Assembly (NCBI GenBank): GCA_007713595.1
Contig: VMRY01000020.1
Coordinates: 1 to 64,000, forward strand
DNA from: Sedimenticola thiotaurini
GTDB taxonomy: Bacteria > Pseudomonadota > Gammaproteobacteria > Chromatiales > Chromatiaceae
Length of the DNA: 64,000 bases
Direction: 5' to 3'
Shown: positions 18,029 to 27,632 of the stretch, in pieces
Layout: the number at the start of each line of letters is the position of its first letter
Position numbering within the stretch: the first letter of the stretch is position 1
Notes under the pieces: generated by a model
Databases searched by the model: none
Seen by the model: the letters and a program-made list of their open reading frames with translations, nothing else
Told to the model about the DNA's origin: nothing
Program-made: the position numbers and the translations under genes

Positions 18029-18790
18029 ATGTCAGGTTTTCGTCAGGTTTTCTTTTTAAGTTGCACCATGATGTTTATTGGTGGGGGGGCTGCTAAGGCT
18101 GCCTCGCCCGCAGCTGTGGAATTTTCAGCTGATACCTACCAGACTGGCCCGGATCAGACGGAAAGGGTTGGCCATATCTATGTTGGAAAAAATCGAATCC
18201 GCAGCGAAATGGAGCAGCATGGCCAACAGGTAGTAAATATCATAGACTCGGAGAAGCAGGTGACTTGGGTCTTATATCCACAGCAGCAAAGCTATATCGA
18301 GTATCCAATGGGGGGCGCAGAGGGAGCAGCTACACTCAAGGGGAGTCCATGCGAAGGCATACCCGGAGCACAGTGCAAAAAACTGGGCGATGATAAAATC
18401 CAAGGTAGGAGTGCAACAAAATGGGATGTTTTAGTGAAGGGGCAGGGGGGATCTATGCGGAGTACCCAATGGATAGGTAAACAGCGCTCTATCCTGTTAC
18501 GCCAGGAGATTCAGGGTGGTCCAATTATGGAGCAACGCATGTTGGCTGTTGAAGAACTCAACGGTCGTCAGGTGGAGAAGTGGGAGATGACCGTGTCTCA
18601 GAATAACCAGTCGCCCCAAAGCTCTGCACGCTGGTTTGATCCGGAGCTGAACCTGGCAATTAAAGAGGTGAATGCTGCGGGTTATGTGCGTGAATTGAAA
18701 AACATCGCGATTGGCATACAAGACCCGGTGCTCTTCACTATTCCCGATTACTTTAAGAAAATTGTGCCCCAGCCACAGCCGGCCAGATGA
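18029..18790 (+). CDS. Periplasmic DUF4412-like protein
   Basis: 253 residues starting at ATG 18029 behind a good GGAGGTAAAG ribosome site. A Sec signal peptide (MSGFRQVFFLSCTMMFIGG, cut near AKAASP) is followed by a LolA-like beta-sheet domain: VGKNRIRSEMEQHGQQVVNI, WVLYPQQQSYIEYP and FTIPDYFKKI. The pattern fits DUF4412 (lipoprotein-carrier-like fold), whose exact function is not known. Two cysteines in CEGIPGAQCKKLG may form a disulfide. The gene lies in the RND gene group and probably acts in the periplasm. Confidence 0.65.
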   Translation: MSGFRQVFFLSCTMMFIGGGAAKAASPAAVEFSADTYQTGPDQTERVGHIYVGKNRIRSEMEQHGQQVVNIIDSEKQVTWVLYPQQQSYIEYPMGGAEGAATLKGSPCEGIPGAQCKKLGDDKIQGRSATKWDVLVKGQGGSMRSTQWIGKQRSILLRQEIQGGPIMEQRMLAVEELNGRQVEKWEMTVSQNNQSPQSSARWFDPELNLAIKEVNAAGYVRELKNIAIGIQDPVLFTIPDYFKKIVPQPQPAR

Positions 18791-18843
18791 ACGTTGAATG
18801 GCCTTTTTCAAATCAATGATTTAACAGCCATGGGTAAAGAATC

Positions 18844-19758
18844 ATGATCAGAATGACACAACTATTTGCGATATTGGCTGGATTAACTGTCATGCCGCTA
18901 TTTTCCGGGCAAGCCATTGCAGCACCCTATGGTTTGCCGCAAAACATGGTTCCGGCGTATATGCCGGCGTCACCTTCTCAGGGGGTTGCGCGTTTTCGCC
19001 CGCATTATCGTATGCAGCAACCGGTTCGTTATCTGCCACCCCGCTATGTAGCACAGCGTGGAATGGCACCTGTGCAGTATCGCCCTGTTCGCAGGGCTGT
19101 TGCATGGCCGCTGCCAGTCAGCTATAGACCGATTGCCCAAGCACCTCGCTCGCCAATGGGAGCCCAGTTCTATCCTCGGATGAGACAGGCAGCCCATCCC
19201 TATCCAGTCGCAATGCCAGGTTATCAGGGAAGACCCATGCCGAGAATGGCCTATGACTACCCCTATGCTCAGCGGCCGATGCCTTGGCGAGGTGCACCAC
19301 CTGCCCATCGGGGATTCAGTGGACACCGCTACCCTGCACCAGCGAATTACCGACCACCTAATGCCTGGATACCACCAGTAAGATCCGCTATGCGTCCGCC
19401 TGTCTACGGTTATCCCCAGCTGCAAAGGCCCTCCCAGCTGGTTCAGCAATCTATGCCCGGAAGAGTGGCGCGCTATCAGCCCTATAATAATCGCAATGGA
19501 TCGCACCAAAACTACCGTTTTCGATCAGTGCCACCGACAATGGCCTATCAGTCACCGCCTGTTTTGTTGCCGAATAATCCGCGCCAGGGATATCCGATGA
19601 ATTATCGCTATAGACCTGATCTTCGCTATCCCTATGCTATTTCAGGTCAACGTTCGTACCCCTTCAGGTCAGCGCCTGTGTACTATCCTGAAAGGATTAC
19701 TGCTCGGCAGAATAATGCATTAGCTTGGTCGGATGCGCCGTATCAGGCAAGGTACTGA
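18844..19758 (+). CDS. Exported Tyr/Pro/Arg-rich low-complexity protein
   Basis: 304 residues. The N-terminal hydrophobic segment (LFAILAGLTVMPLFSG) with AIAAPY is a Sec signal peptide. The rest is unusually rich in Pro, Tyr, Arg, Met, Gln and Ala, with repeated short units such as YRPxx, RYxPP, YPYA and NYRYRP, and almost no acidic residues, so the protein is strongly basic. I recognise no domain. Such Tyr/Arg-rich proteins can phase-separate or be cross-linked through tyrosine. It shares composition with the protein at 17454-17948, suggesting related roles. Confidence 0.7.
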   Translation: MIRMTQLFAILAGLTVMPLFSGQAIAAPYGLPQNMVPAYMPASPSQGVARFRPHYRMQQPVRYLPPRYVAQRGMAPVQYRPVRRAVAWPLPVSYRPIAQAPRSPMGAQFYPRMRQAAHPYPVAMPGYQGRPMPRMAYDYPYAQRPMPWRGAPPAHRGFSGHRYPAPANYRPPNAWIPPVRSAMRPPVYGYPQLQRPSQLVQQSMPGRVARYQPYNNRNGSHQNYRFRSVPPTMAYQSPPVLLPNNPRQGYPMNYRYRPDLRYPYAISGQRSYPFRSAPVYYPERITARQNNALAWSDAPYQARY

Positions 19759-19818
19759 TTTCTCGACTACATGCGGTTCTGGTTATTCCCTTACTGAGAC
19801 AAAAGCAGAGGCCTGTGT

Positions 19819-20451
19819 ATGATTACAGTTGTAGGTAGCCTGAAAGGCGGTTCTGGAAAAAGTACCGTTACATTCAATCTCGCTGTCTGGCTTGCCATGG
19901 CCGAAGTGGATGTTCAGGTTGTTGATTTAGACCCCCAGGCCACATTAAGGGATGTAGCAGAGGTTCGTGACGAAGAGGGGTATCGCCCCAAGATTTCTGT
20001 TAAGGGTAAAAAATATCTGGATATTGATAAGCTACGGCGTGCTGATGAAGTGCTGATTGATATTGGTACGGCGGATATTGAAATGATGAAGCAGGCCATC
20101 CGTTACGCGGACCGGATCCTTGTTCCAGTACCCCCATCTCAGGCTGATATCTGGTCAACCCAGCGCTTCATTCAGTTTGTAAATTCAGTAACAGACGGGC
20201 ATTCTCCTGAGATTATAGGTTTTATCAATCGGGGCGATACCCACCATGCGGTGCGCGAAACGGACGAGGCTGCAGCCGCACTGGTTACATTACCTGGTAT
20301 GAAATTCATAAAACCACGTCTCTCACAGCGGACGATATTTAGACGCTCCTTTAGTGAAGGACTTGCGGTGTTTGAACTGAATCAAAGGGGAAAAGGGGCG
20401 AAAGAGCTCTCTTCGCTTTGTGCCAAGCTTTATCCCAACGTGCTGAAATAG
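19819..20451 (+). CDS. ParA-family ATPase (orphan, VirC1-like size)
   Basis: 210 residues with the deviant Walker A motif LKGGSGKST (8-16), a nucleotide-binding VVDLDPQAT, and a Walker B-like DEVLIDIGTAD. ParA/MinD-type ATPases position DNA or protein complexes on the nucleoid or membrane. No ParB-like gene or parS-like repeat is nearby, and the gene sits in the group of RND and exported protein genes. Positioning of an envelope machine is therefore at least as likely as plasmid partition. Start ATG is clear. Confidence 0.85.
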   Translation: MITVVGSLKGGSGKSTVTFNLAVWLAMAEVDVQVVDLDPQATLRDVAEVRDEEGYRPKISVKGKKYLDIDKLRRADEVLIDIGTADIEMMKQAIRYADRILVPVPPSQADIWSTQRFIQFVNSVTDGHSPEIIGFINRGDTHHAVRETDEAAAALVTLPGMKFIKPRLSQRTIFRRSFSEGLAVFELNQRGKGAKELSSLCAKLYPNVLK

Positions 20452-20543
20452 TACTGACAAGTTATCGCCACTAGGCAGTGTTACAAGATGCCTGTGCATA
20501 ACAATAGATCCGTAAATCGGGTGAAAACGGAGAGGTATGAGTC

Positions 20544-21122
20544 ATGCGCATTATCAGGAATCTTTTTGCTCTGATTGGTTTTTTGGCAGTGATTGCTGCT
20601 GGCGTTGCTATTGTTAAAACCCAAGCGATACTGGATGGCTTTGATCCGGGGGCGGCGGGGGTGTATCAAGAGCTGGTTGAGAATATTATTAAAACGCGTA
20701 ATGCGGCTGAAGCGACTATCTGGAAGGTTCCTGTTAAAGAAGGAATTTCTCCGGAAGATGTAGAGCAGTCAATGAAAACAATCGCTAATGAGCTGAACAT
20801 CTCTAATGTCGGTGAGTTACCGCTGTATAAAGATGTAGAGGCAAAAAGCGGTAAAAAATACCGTTTTGTAAAGATCTATATGTTCTGTAATTCACTCACA
20901 GCAGCGAGCATGCTTGATTACAGCGATGCCTTCTCGGCTTACCTGCCGTGCAGGATCACAATGGTAGAGGATAAGCAGGGTAAGCTTTGGCTCTATGCAT
21001 TGAATATGGATCTGATGATCCATGGTGGGGAGCCACTGCCGCCAGCCCTTAAAGAGGAAGCCCTGCATGTCAAAAAGGTTATTCTGGAAATCATGCGGCG
21101 TGGAGCAATAGGGGATTTTTAG
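20544..21122 (+). CDS. DUF302-like protein with N-terminal membrane anchor
   Basis: 192 residues starting after a GGAGAGG ribosome site. One N-terminal membrane segment (LFALIGFLAVIAAGVAIV) anchors a soluble domain. The domain contains YRFVKIYMFCNSLTAASML and YLPCRITMVEDKQGKLWLYALNM, which fits the DUF302 fold with its conserved late hydrophobic strand. Function of DUF302 is unknown; sulfur-oxidising bacteria often have several. The two cysteines are well separated. The gene lies between orphan ParA and a membrane coiled-coil protein. Confidence 0.65.
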   Translation: MRIIRNLFALIGFLAVIAAGVAIVKTQAILDGFDPGAAGVYQELVENIIKTRNAAEATIWKVPVKEGISPEDVEQSMKTIANELNISNVGELPLYKDVEAKSGKKYRFVKIYMFCNSLTAASMLDYSDAFSAYLPCRITMVEDKQGKLWLYALNMDLMIHGGEPLPPALKEEALHVKKVILEIMRRGAIGDF

Positions 21123-21368
21123 TATCCTGGTTAGCGAGCGAACATCTGGTCGATTCTGTTTGCTGCCCCGGCCAATTTGGTAAAAAACGGCTATCACTCC
21201 GGGCTTGTCAGCCTGGGAATTTTCCTACTATAAATCAATCTCATCGCGTTATTTCAGTTAAAAGAATGGTGCTTATGAAACTTATAATGTGATACTATAT
21301 TAGAAATCTATGATATTAGCGATAATTAAATTACTTTGCTGGCATGCGTTGGTGCGAGGATAGGGATA

Positions 21369-21857
21369 ATGACCCAGAATAATGACAATATCGATCAGCG
21401 ACAGGAACCGCTAAAAGAGCCGATCTACTCAATTGATCGACTTTCAGAGGCCTTTGAAACCAGTGCACGGCGCTGGGAGCTGATTGTTTATCCCTCCTTA
21501 TTTGCGTTTATTATTCTTGCTGCGTATGGCTTTTTTCTGGTCTACAGCCTAGCTAAAGATGTGCACTATTTGGCTGTGAGTGTAGACTCCAACATGACTG
21601 TTCTCGCCGGTAATATGCAATCTGTCTCAGACAATATGGGGAATATGACCAGCAATATTAAGGTGATGTCGGATCATATGGCTGAAATTAATCAAAAAGT
21701 GGGTACGCTTGAACCCATGCTGGTCACTATCGGATCCATGGACCGTTCCATGGAATCAATGACCCAATCGACCTACATCATGCGAAATGATATCTCCAGA
21801 ATGAACCAGAATATCTCACGCCCGATGTCATTTATGAATACTTTTTTGCCCTGGTAA
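21369..21857 (+). CDS. Single-pass membrane protein with methionine-rich coiled coil
   Basis: 162 residues from ATG 21369, which follows a GAGGATAGGG ribosome site. The N-terminal 40 residues are cytoplasmic and hydrophilic, then one membrane helix (SLFAFIILAAYGFFLVYSL), then a heptad-like region with repeated Asn/Met (GNMQSVSDNMGNMTSNIKVM). The repeat resembles the periplasmic or signalling helices of chemoreceptor-like proteins, but no receptor tip is present. No known domain is recognised. An extended -10-like TATAAT lies at 21283-21288. Confidence 0.6.
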   Translation: MTQNNDNIDQRQEPLKEPIYSIDRLSEAFETSARRWELIVYPSLFAFIILAAYGFFLVYSLAKDVHYLAVSVDSNMTVLAGNMQSVSDNMGNMTSNIKVMSDHMAEINQKVGTLEPMLVTIGSMDRSMESMTQSTYIMRNDISRMNQNISRPMSFMNTFLPW

Positions 21858-22118
21858 TTCAGTGGTCAGCCCTATCTATCCCTTTGTGACTTGTACTGCA
21901 GGGTCTGTATTCCTTCTAATTTTTATTTCCCCGGTTATTAATATTTTTCCCTGATTAGCTCTTAATCCAGTCATTCTCCTTGCCTGATTATCCCGGGAAT
22001 CGCTCCCTTCAAGAGAGGTGGATCGGGTTGCCGTTACGAATCTACACACACGGTGTTACCAGTATCTGTGTTCTTCAGTAACACTATCGCTTTGTTTGTC
22101 AGGTATGTATATGATTCT

Positions 22119-22134
22119 TAATGTAATCACATTA
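22119..22134. promoter_or_regulatory. Inverted repeat TAATGT-AATC-ACATTA
   Basis: Perfect 6-4-6 inverted repeat about 315 bases upstream of the first transporter gene. Possible operator; no family assigned. Confidence 0.35.
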
Positions 22135-22410
22135 CGGCATCATAATTGCACAGAAGCATAAGTCCGGTGACGAAATCTGTATGCACCAGAAATCCGATTA
22201 ACTCGGTAATCGAAATCAGGGCAAAGACGTTTGTATAACAAATATATTTGTAGAAACTTGTCAGTGATTGCGTTGATCTGCTAGAACATCTGATCTTTTA
22301 GTTGAAATGCATATCAAGTGCTTTCTGACACTGTGGATTGTCACTGTTACCCACTAGTTCTATTGTGAAACGTAAGTAACTCGGACAACCCTGTTGTAAT
22401 TACACAAAAA

Positions 22411-22425
22411 TGGGCATTCAGCCCA
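22411..22425 (+). promoter_or_regulatory. Leader hairpin TGGGC-N5-GCCCA before the ribosome site
   Basis: A 5-base-pair GC-rich hairpin directly before the GAGAGG ribosome site of the binding-protein gene. A matching palindrome (ATGGGCTTAAGCCCAT) stands in the same place before the paralogous gene at 38508-39875. Shared placement suggests a role in mRNA stability or translation. Confidence 0.5.
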
Positions 22426-22448
22426 AAATGGAGAGAGGAAAACAAGTA

Positions 22449-23804
22449 ATGAGTGATGATAAGTCAAAGACCAGTGAACTGTCCCGTCGCGGTTTCATTA
22501 AAGTAGGTGCTGCAGCGCTGACCGCAGCCAGCATGCCTATGTTTTTCACAAAGGATGCCTGGGCAGCTAAAGAGTTCCGTAACAATCCAGGTAATGCCGG
22601 TACGGTAAAGTTTGGTTTTAATGTTCCCCAGTCTGGCGCCTATGCCGATGAGGGTGCTGATGAGCTGCGCGCCTATAAATTGGCGGTAAAACACATCAAT
22701 GGTGAAGGTGACGGCGGTATGATGAATACCATGAAGCCGCTCTCTCTCAAGGGTAATGGTATTCTCGGTAAAAAACTTGAGTACGTGACAGGTGACACCC
22801 AGACCAAGTCTGATGCGGCACGTGCTTCTGCCAAACGTATGATTGAGAAAGATGGTGTGGTGATGATCACCGGTGGATCATCTTCAGGTGTGGCGGTAGC
22901 TGTACAAGGCCTCTGTCAGGAGATGGGTGTTATCTTTATGGCGGGTTTGACCCACTCTAATGACACCACAGGTAAAGATAAGCGTCGCTACGGTTTCCGT
23001 CACTTCTTTAACGCCTACATGTCTGGTAAGGCACTCGGCCCTGTCTTGAAAGAAGAGATGGGTACGGACCGTAAGGCGTACCATCTGACAGCCGACTACA
23101 CTTGGGGCTGGACCCAGGAAGAGTCAATCAAGAACACCACTGAAGCCATGGGTTGGAAGACTGTCGCTGCAGTAAAAACCCCAGTGGGTGCCGGTGACTT
23201 CTCCCAGTACATCACCCCGGTGCTGAACTCAGGCGCCGATGTGTTGATCCTGAACCACTATGGTAAGGATATGATCAACTCATTGACTCAGGCGGTTCAG
23301 TTCGGTCTGCGTGACAAGCAGGTTAACGGCAAGAACTTCGAGATCGTCGTTCCACTGTTCTCCCGTCTGATGGCACAGGGTGCTGGTGAAAACATCAAGG
23401 GCATTCTGGGTACCACCAACTGGAACTGGTCGCTGCAGGATGAAGGCTCCAAGGCATTTGTTAAATCCTTCGGTCAAGAGTACGGTTTCCCACCCTCAAT
23501 GGCGGCTCACACCTGCTATGTACAGGCACTGCTGTATGCTAATGCAGTTGAGCAAGCAGGTAGCTTCTACCCACCTGAAGTGATCAAAACCCTGGAAGGC
23601 TTCAAGTTTGATGGCATGGGTAATGGTCCTACTGAGTATCGTGCAGAAGATCATCAGTGCTTCAAGGATGTTCTGGTTGTACGTGGTAATCAGAATCCAA
23701 CTTCTCAGTTCGATCTTCTGCAAGTGCAGAAAGTCGTACCGCGTTCAGAAGTTGAGTACGACGCCAAGATCTTTGGTGGCGAACTCGGTCCCTACGAGGT
23801 TTAA
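22449..23804 (+). CDS. Tat-exported ABC transporter substrate-binding protein (type I, branched-chain amino acid/amide family)
   Basis: 451 residues from ATG 22449; an in-frame ATG at 22410 would lie before the hairpin and ribosome site and is less likely. The Tat signal is SRRGFIKVGAAALTAAS with cleavage near AWAA. The mature protein has the two-lobe Peripla_BP_6 pattern (VKFGFNVPQSGAYADEG; MITGGSSSGVAV; GVIFMAGLTHSNDTTG; ADVLILNHYGKDM). It gives specificity to the following permeases and ATPases. A paralogue, very similar along its length, lies at 38508-39875. Substrate not known; urea, amides or amino acids are typical. Confidence 0.9.
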   Translation: MSDDKSKTSELSRRGFIKVGAAALTAASMPMFFTKDAWAAKEFRNNPGNAGTVKFGFNVPQSGAYADEGADELRAYKLAVKHINGEGDGGMMNTMKPLSLKGNGILGKKLEYVTGDTQTKSDAARASAKRMIEKDGVVMITGGSSSGVAVAVQGLCQEMGVIFMAGLTHSNDTTGKDKRRYGFRHFFNAYMSGKALGPVLKEEMGTDRKAYHLTADYTWGWTQEESIKNTTEAMGWKTVAAVKTPVGAGDFSQYITPVLNSGADVLILNHYGKDMINSLTQAVQFGLRDKQVNGKNFEIVVPLFSRLMAQGAGENIKGILGTTNWNWSLQDEGSKAFVKSFGQEYGFPPSMAAHTCYVQALLYANAVEQAGSFYPPEVIKTLEGFKFDGMGNGPTEYRAEDHQCFKDVLVVRGNQNPTSQFDLLQVQKVVPRSEVEYDAKIFGGELGPYEV

Positions 23805-23820
23805 TCCGTTCTAGCGTGTA

Positions 23821-23846
23821 TGCCGGCTACCCTTGGGTAGCCGGCA
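23821..23846 (+). terminator. Strong intercistronic hairpin after binding-protein gene
   Basis: TGCCGGCTACCC pairs perfectly with GGGTAGCCGGCA. The following TTATCCTTTCTTTC is T-rich but interrupted. Between a binding-protein gene and its permeases this commonly gives a stable, abundant upstream transcript and partial read-through. Confidence 0.75.
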
Positions 23847-23884
23847 TTATCCTTTCTTTCATTATCACTAGTGTGTAGACAGTA

Positions 23885-24901
23885 ATGGATGCGATCCTTC
23901 TTCAGATCTTAAATGGCCTCGATAAGGGCGGCGCTTATGCCCTCATTGCCTTGGGCCTTACACTCGTATTCGGAACGCTCGGTGTAGTGAATTTTGCCCA
24001 TGGGGCACTATTCATGCTGGGTGCGTTTTGCGCGGTTACCGTGCAGAAGGTGTTGACGCTTTCGTTGAAAGTAAAAGACGAAAGTATCACCTTCTTTGAT
24101 GCGTACAAAGAACAACCCTATTTAGAACTCTGGTTTGGTGATTTTGGTACCAAGATCATCGACTGGTCAGTTCCCATATCAATTCTGATTGCAATCCCGA
24201 TCATGCTACTTGTCGGGCTTATCATGGAGCGCGGACTTATCCGCCACTTTTATAAGCGACCGCATGCTGATCAGATTCTGGTAACCTTTGGTCTGGCCAT
24301 TGTAATGCAGGAGATCATCAAATCCTTCTTTGGCGCCAATCCTATTCCTACACCCGCACCTGAAATTGTTGCCGGCAGCGCACCTATTGGTGTTCTATTT
24401 GGTCTGGGTGAATCTGTGGTTTATCCCTGGTGGCGACTGATTTATCTGCTCTTTTCTGGTGTAGTTATTTTCGCCGTATTTGCGTTCTTGCAATTTACTA
24501 CCTTTGGTATGGTGGTCCGCGCAGGTATGCATGATAGAGAGACCGTTGGGCTGCTGGGTATAAATGTTGAACGAAGGTTCACCATTGTATTCGGTATTGC
24601 AGCCGTTGTTGCCGGTCTTGCTGGAGTCATGTACGTACCCATTCTTCCTCCTGATTATCACATGGGTATGGACTTCCTTGTACTCTCCTTTGTGGTGGTT
24701 GTGGTTGGCGGGATGGGATCGCTGGGCGGTGCAGTTGCCGCTGGATTTCTTTTGGGAATCCTACAGTCATTTGCATCCATGAACGAAATAAAAGACATCA
24801 TCCCTGGCATTGATCAGATTATTATCTATCTGGTTGCTGTTGTAATCATCCTGGTCAGGCCTCGTGGTTTGATGGGACGAAAGGGCGTGATGGAGGATTG
24901 A
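23885..24901 (+). CDS. livH: Branched-chain amino acid/amide-type ABC permease 1
   Basis: 338 residues, LivH/UrtB type: [20 protein letters not shown] at the N-terminus, [16 protein letters not shown], and the conserved cytoplasmic loop [20 protein letters not shown], then [17 protein letters not shown]. About eight membrane helices. Compared with short LivH proteins it has an insert around residues 60-85 ([19 protein letters not shown]). It forms the translocation path with the next gene product, two bases downstream. The gene symbol denotes family only. Confidence 0.88.
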   Translation: MDAILLQILNGLDKGGAYALIALGLTLVFGTLGVVNFAHGALFMLGAFCAVTVQKVLTLSLKVKDESITFFDAYKEQPYLELWFGDFGTKIIDWSVPISILIAIPIMLLVGLIMERGLIRHFYKRPHADQILVTFGLAIVMQEIIKSFFGANPIPTPAPEIVAGSAPIGVLFGLGESVVYPWWRLIYLLFSGVVIFAVFAFLQFTTFGMVVRAGMHDRETVGLLGINVERRFTIVFGIAAVVAGLAGVMYVPILPPDYHMGMDFLVLSFVVVVVGGMGSLGGAVAAGFLLGILQSFASMNEIKDIIPGIDQIIIYLVAVVIILVRPRGLMGRKGVMED

Positions 24902-24902
24902 T

Positions 24903-26039
24903 ATGAGTATGCCATCATTACGTAATGACTGGGTTGTCATGGCCCTGTTTACGGCTGTTGTTCTGACGGCCCCTCTCTGGCTTACCCCTGTAGGCGCCGG
25001 TTATCCGGATTTGCTGCAGAAATTTGCCATCTATGGGATTTTTGCCATTGGATTTAACCTGCTTTTTGGTCTGACGGGCTATCTCTCGTTTGGTCATGCG
25101 GTGTTTCTGGGTATTGGTTCCTACACAGCAGTCTGGTCATTCAAACTGCTTACCATGAACGTCATACCGGCTGTAGTGTTTGCGACACTGCTTGCGGGTG
25201 TGTTTGCTGTTGTGATTGGTTTTCTGAGTCTGCGCCGGTCAGGTATCTACTTTTCTATTCTGACACTCGCTTTTGCTCAGATGTCCTATAACATGGCTTA
25301 TTCGGTGCTGACGCCGATTACCAATGGTGAAACGGGTCTGCAGCTGACCATGGATGACCCGCGTGTTTTTGATGGTCCGGCTACAGCAGGACTCCCTTCA
25401 ACAACGCTGTTTGGTCTGGACATGAGTGGGTACCCTGGCTTTTATTTTTGTGGGGTGTTGTTGATTGTTGCCTTCTTTATCTCCTTAAGGATATTCCGAT
25501 CTCCATTTGGGCTAAAGCTTAGAGCGATCAAATCAAACCAGACTCGAATGAAATACACTGGTTTCAATACCAAGCCTTATCTTTTAACGGCATTTGTAAT
25601 TTCCGGTATGTACGCAGGTTTGGCAGGTTCTCTGCTGGCAATTACAGATCCACTGGCGGGCGCCGAAAGAATGCAGTGGACTGCATCTGGTGAAGTGGTA
25701 TTGATGACCATTCTTGGCGGTGCTGGCACATTGTTAGGTCCTTTGTTCGGTTCCAGTATCATTAAGTATTTCGAGAATATTTTTTCTGCGCTTAATGATG
25801 GTCAGTTGCATGAGATCTTCTCTTTCCTGCCAGATTGGCTTGAGAATATTGTGGTAGCAATCACTGGCGAATTTGTTGGCGATGGTTGGCATCTGACACT
25901 GGGACTGCTGTTTATGATTGTGGTGATCTTCCTGCCAGGTGGTGTGGTCGAAGGTATCCGTCGCGCTACAGCTTATACACGCAAACTCTTCAATAAGTCT
26001 GAGACTGATGAGATTGCTCTGTCGGCAGAGAAGGAGTGA
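24903..26039 (+). CDS. livM: Branched-chain amino acid/amide-type ABC permease 2
   Basis: 378 residues, LivM/UrtC type: [36 protein letters not shown], the loop [20 protein letters not shown] and the late [22 protein letters not shown]. It starts two bases after the first permease stop and ends four bases before the ATPase gene, so the operon is tight. It pairs with the first permease in the inner membrane. Confidence 0.9.
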   Translation: MSMPSLRNDWVVMALFTAVVLTAPLWLTPVGAGYPDLLQKFAIYGIFAIGFNLLFGLTGYLSFGHAVFLGIGSYTAVWSFKLLTMNVIPAVVFATLLAGVFAVVIGFLSLRRSGIYFSILTLAFAQMSYNMAYSVLTPITNGETGLQLTMDDPRVFDGPATAGLPSTTLFGLDMSGYPGFYFCGVLLIVAFFISLRIFRSPFGLKLRAIKSNQTRMKYTGFNTKPYLLTAFVISGMYAGLAGSLLAITDPLAGAERMQWTASGEVVLMTILGGAGTLLGPLFGSSIIKYFENIFSALNDGQLHEIFSFLPDWLENIVVAITGEFVGDGWHLTLGLLFMIVVIFLPGGVVEGIRRATAYTRKLFNKSETDEIALSAEKE

Positions 26040-26043
26040 TCTG

Positions 26044-26802
26044 ATGAGTATTGTATTAAGCATCAAGAATGTTGATAAAACCTTTGGCGGTCTGCATGCC
26101 TTGGGCGATATCAATCTGGATATTGAAGAGGGTAAAACCCATGCCATTATCGGCCCAAATGGTGCCGGTAAATCGACGCTGCTCAATTGCTGCATTGGGC
26201 GATTGATACCAGATAATGGAACCGTCGAATTTGATGGCAAGAATATGATTGGCTTGCAGCCTCATGAAATTAATCATGCAGGGATGGTGCGTGTGTTCCA
26301 GACGCCAGAGATCTTTCCAGATCTTTCGGTACTGCAAAATGTGATGATTCCTGCGCTTGCCAAACGCGATGGTATTTTTAAGTTTAATGCTTTTAAGAGT
26401 TTGGCCGCTGAGAAATCGCTTGAGGCGGATGCCATTCATACCCTGGAGGATATGGGATTGGGTGAGCATATTTATAAGCATGCGGGGAGCATGTCACGTG
26501 GTGATAAGCGGCGTCTTGAGTTGGCAATGGGCCTGGTACAACATCCACGACTGCTGCTGCTTGATGAGCCTACGGCGGGAATGGCGCGCCACGATACCAA
26601 TCGAACCATTGATCTGCTAAAGCGGATTAAAGAGCGGGGCATGACCAAGATTATTATTGAGCATGATATGCATGTGGTATTCAGTCTTGCTGATCGTATC
26701 AGTGTGCTGGCTCAGGGTCGTATTATCGCCAGTGGGACTCCAGATGAGATTCGTGGAAACCCGAAAGTTCAGGAAGCCTATCTGGGAGGGGCTGAGCTAT
26801 GA
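26044..26802 (+). CDS. livG: ABC transporter ATPase 1 (LivG type)
   Basis: 252 residues. Walker A GPNGAGKST, Q-loop VRVFQTPEIFP, a signature SMSRGDKRRLELAMGL (degenerate, SRGDK instead of SGGEQ, as seen in LivG/UrtD), Walker B LLLLDEPTAG and switch His in IIEHDM. It powers the transporter. ATG 26044 follows the permease stop. Its stop overlaps the start of the second ATPase by four bases. Confidence 0.93.
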   Translation: MSIVLSIKNVDKTFGGLHALGDINLDIEEGKTHAIIGPNGAGKSTLLNCCIGRLIPDNGTVEFDGKNMIGLQPHEINHAGMVRVFQTPEIFPDLSVLQNVMIPALAKRDGIFKFNAFKSLAAEKSLEADAIHTLEDMGLGEHIYKHAGSMSRGDKRRLELAMGLVQHPRLLLLDEPTAGMARHDTNRTIDLLKRIKERGMTKIIIEHDMHVVFSLADRISVLAQGRIIASGTPDEIRGNPKVQEAYLGGAEL

Positions 26803-27560
26803 GTAAGTTCTCAACAACCCATCGAGTCAGTCCTGTTAATAAGACAGGTTCAGATCCGGCGTTCTTTTCTGTCTGGGATATTCATTCATACTATGGTGAG
26901 AGTTACATCGTTCAGGGCGTCAGTTTTGATGTTCGTGAAGGAGAGGTTCTGGCTCTGCTCGGACGTAACGGCGCAGGCAAGACATCAACCCTGCGTTCTA
27001 TTGCGCGTGTTGATAGTCCTCAGGTAACACATGGTGAAATCTGGCTCGATCATAAGCCACTGCATAGCATGAAGTCACATGAAGCCGCCCAAAACGGCGT
27101 TGCGTTAGTACCCGAAGACCGGCGAATTATTGCCGGTATGACGGTGGAAGAGAATCTGATCCTGTCACAGATTGCACCACCGATTGGCTGGAGCATTGAG
27201 CGAATCTACGAGCATTTCCCCCGTCTGGCTGAACGCCGGGCCCAGGAAGCAACCACCTTGTCGGGTGGTGAGCAGCAGATGCTGGCTGTTGCCCGGGCTT
27301 TGGCGCGGGATATCAAACTGCTGCTGCTTGATGAGCCCTATGAAGGATTGGCGCCAGTGATTGTTCATGAGATTGAACGTATTGTGGATGGCATCAAAAA
27401 ATTGGGTATTACCACTATTATCGTAGAACAGAACGCGGTTGCTGCTCTACGCTTGGCTGATCGTGCAATCATTCTGGATATGGGCCAAATCGTATTCGAT
27501 GGTAAGGCGCAGGAAGTACTTGATAATGAGGAGCTGCGACAGCAGTATTTGGCTATCTGA
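26799..27560 (+). CDS. livF: ABC transporter ATPase 2 (LivF type)
   Basis: 253 residues with Walker A GRNGAGKTS, signature LSGGEQQMLAVARAL, Walker B LLLLDEPYEG and a switch Gln in IIVEQNA, typical of LivF/UrtE. The start (ATGA) overlaps the previous stop. An N-terminal extension of about 25 residues precedes the ATPase domain. The operon ends at the terminator 27583-27623. Confidence 0.93.
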   Translation: MSKFSTTHRVSPVNKTGSDPAFFSVWDIHSYYGESYIVQGVSFDVREGEVLALLGRNGAGKTSTLRSIARVDSPQVTHGEIWLDHKPLHSMKSHEAAQNGVALVPEDRRIIAGMTVEENLILSQIAPPIGWSIERIYEHFPRLAERRAQEATTLSGGEQQMLAVARALARDIKLLLLDEPYEGLAPVIVHEIERIVDGIKKLGITTIIVEQNAVAALRLADRAIILDMGQIVFDGKAQEVLDNEELRQQYLAI

Positions 27561-27582
27561 TTTTAAATAGTCATACTCAGAG

Positions 27583-27623
27583 AACCTGCGGTTTCCTTCA
27601 TGTAAGGAGCTGCAGGTTTTTTT
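27583..27623 (+). terminator. Rho-independent terminator of the ABC operon
   Basis: AACCTGC (27583-27589) pairs with GCAGGTT (27612-27618), with an inner CCTT/AAGG stem, and a run of T follows. Confidence 0.8.
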
Positions 27624-27632
27624 ATGTGCAGG

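Larger units (their letters stand above)
21858..22448. other. Long intergenic region upstream of ABC transporter operon
   Basis: About 590 bases without a supportable gene. It holds a 7-base-pair inverted repeat GTGTTAC/GTAACAC (22053-22059 and 22078-22084), the TAATGT/ACATTA repeat at 22119-22134, and a leader hairpin at 22411-22425. The length suggests a long regulated leader or a small RNA, but no sequence family was recognised. Confidence 0.5.

Noticed and set aside
19819-20451. Plasmid partition locus or integrated plasmid
   Set aside because: No ParB, replication gene, parS-like repeats or mobility genes are nearby.
22410-22448. Alternative longer start of the first Tat binding protein (MGIQPKMERGKQV)
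   Set aside because: It would place the Tat motif far from the N-terminus and put the ribosome site and leader hairpin inside the gene; the paralogue supports the shorter start.
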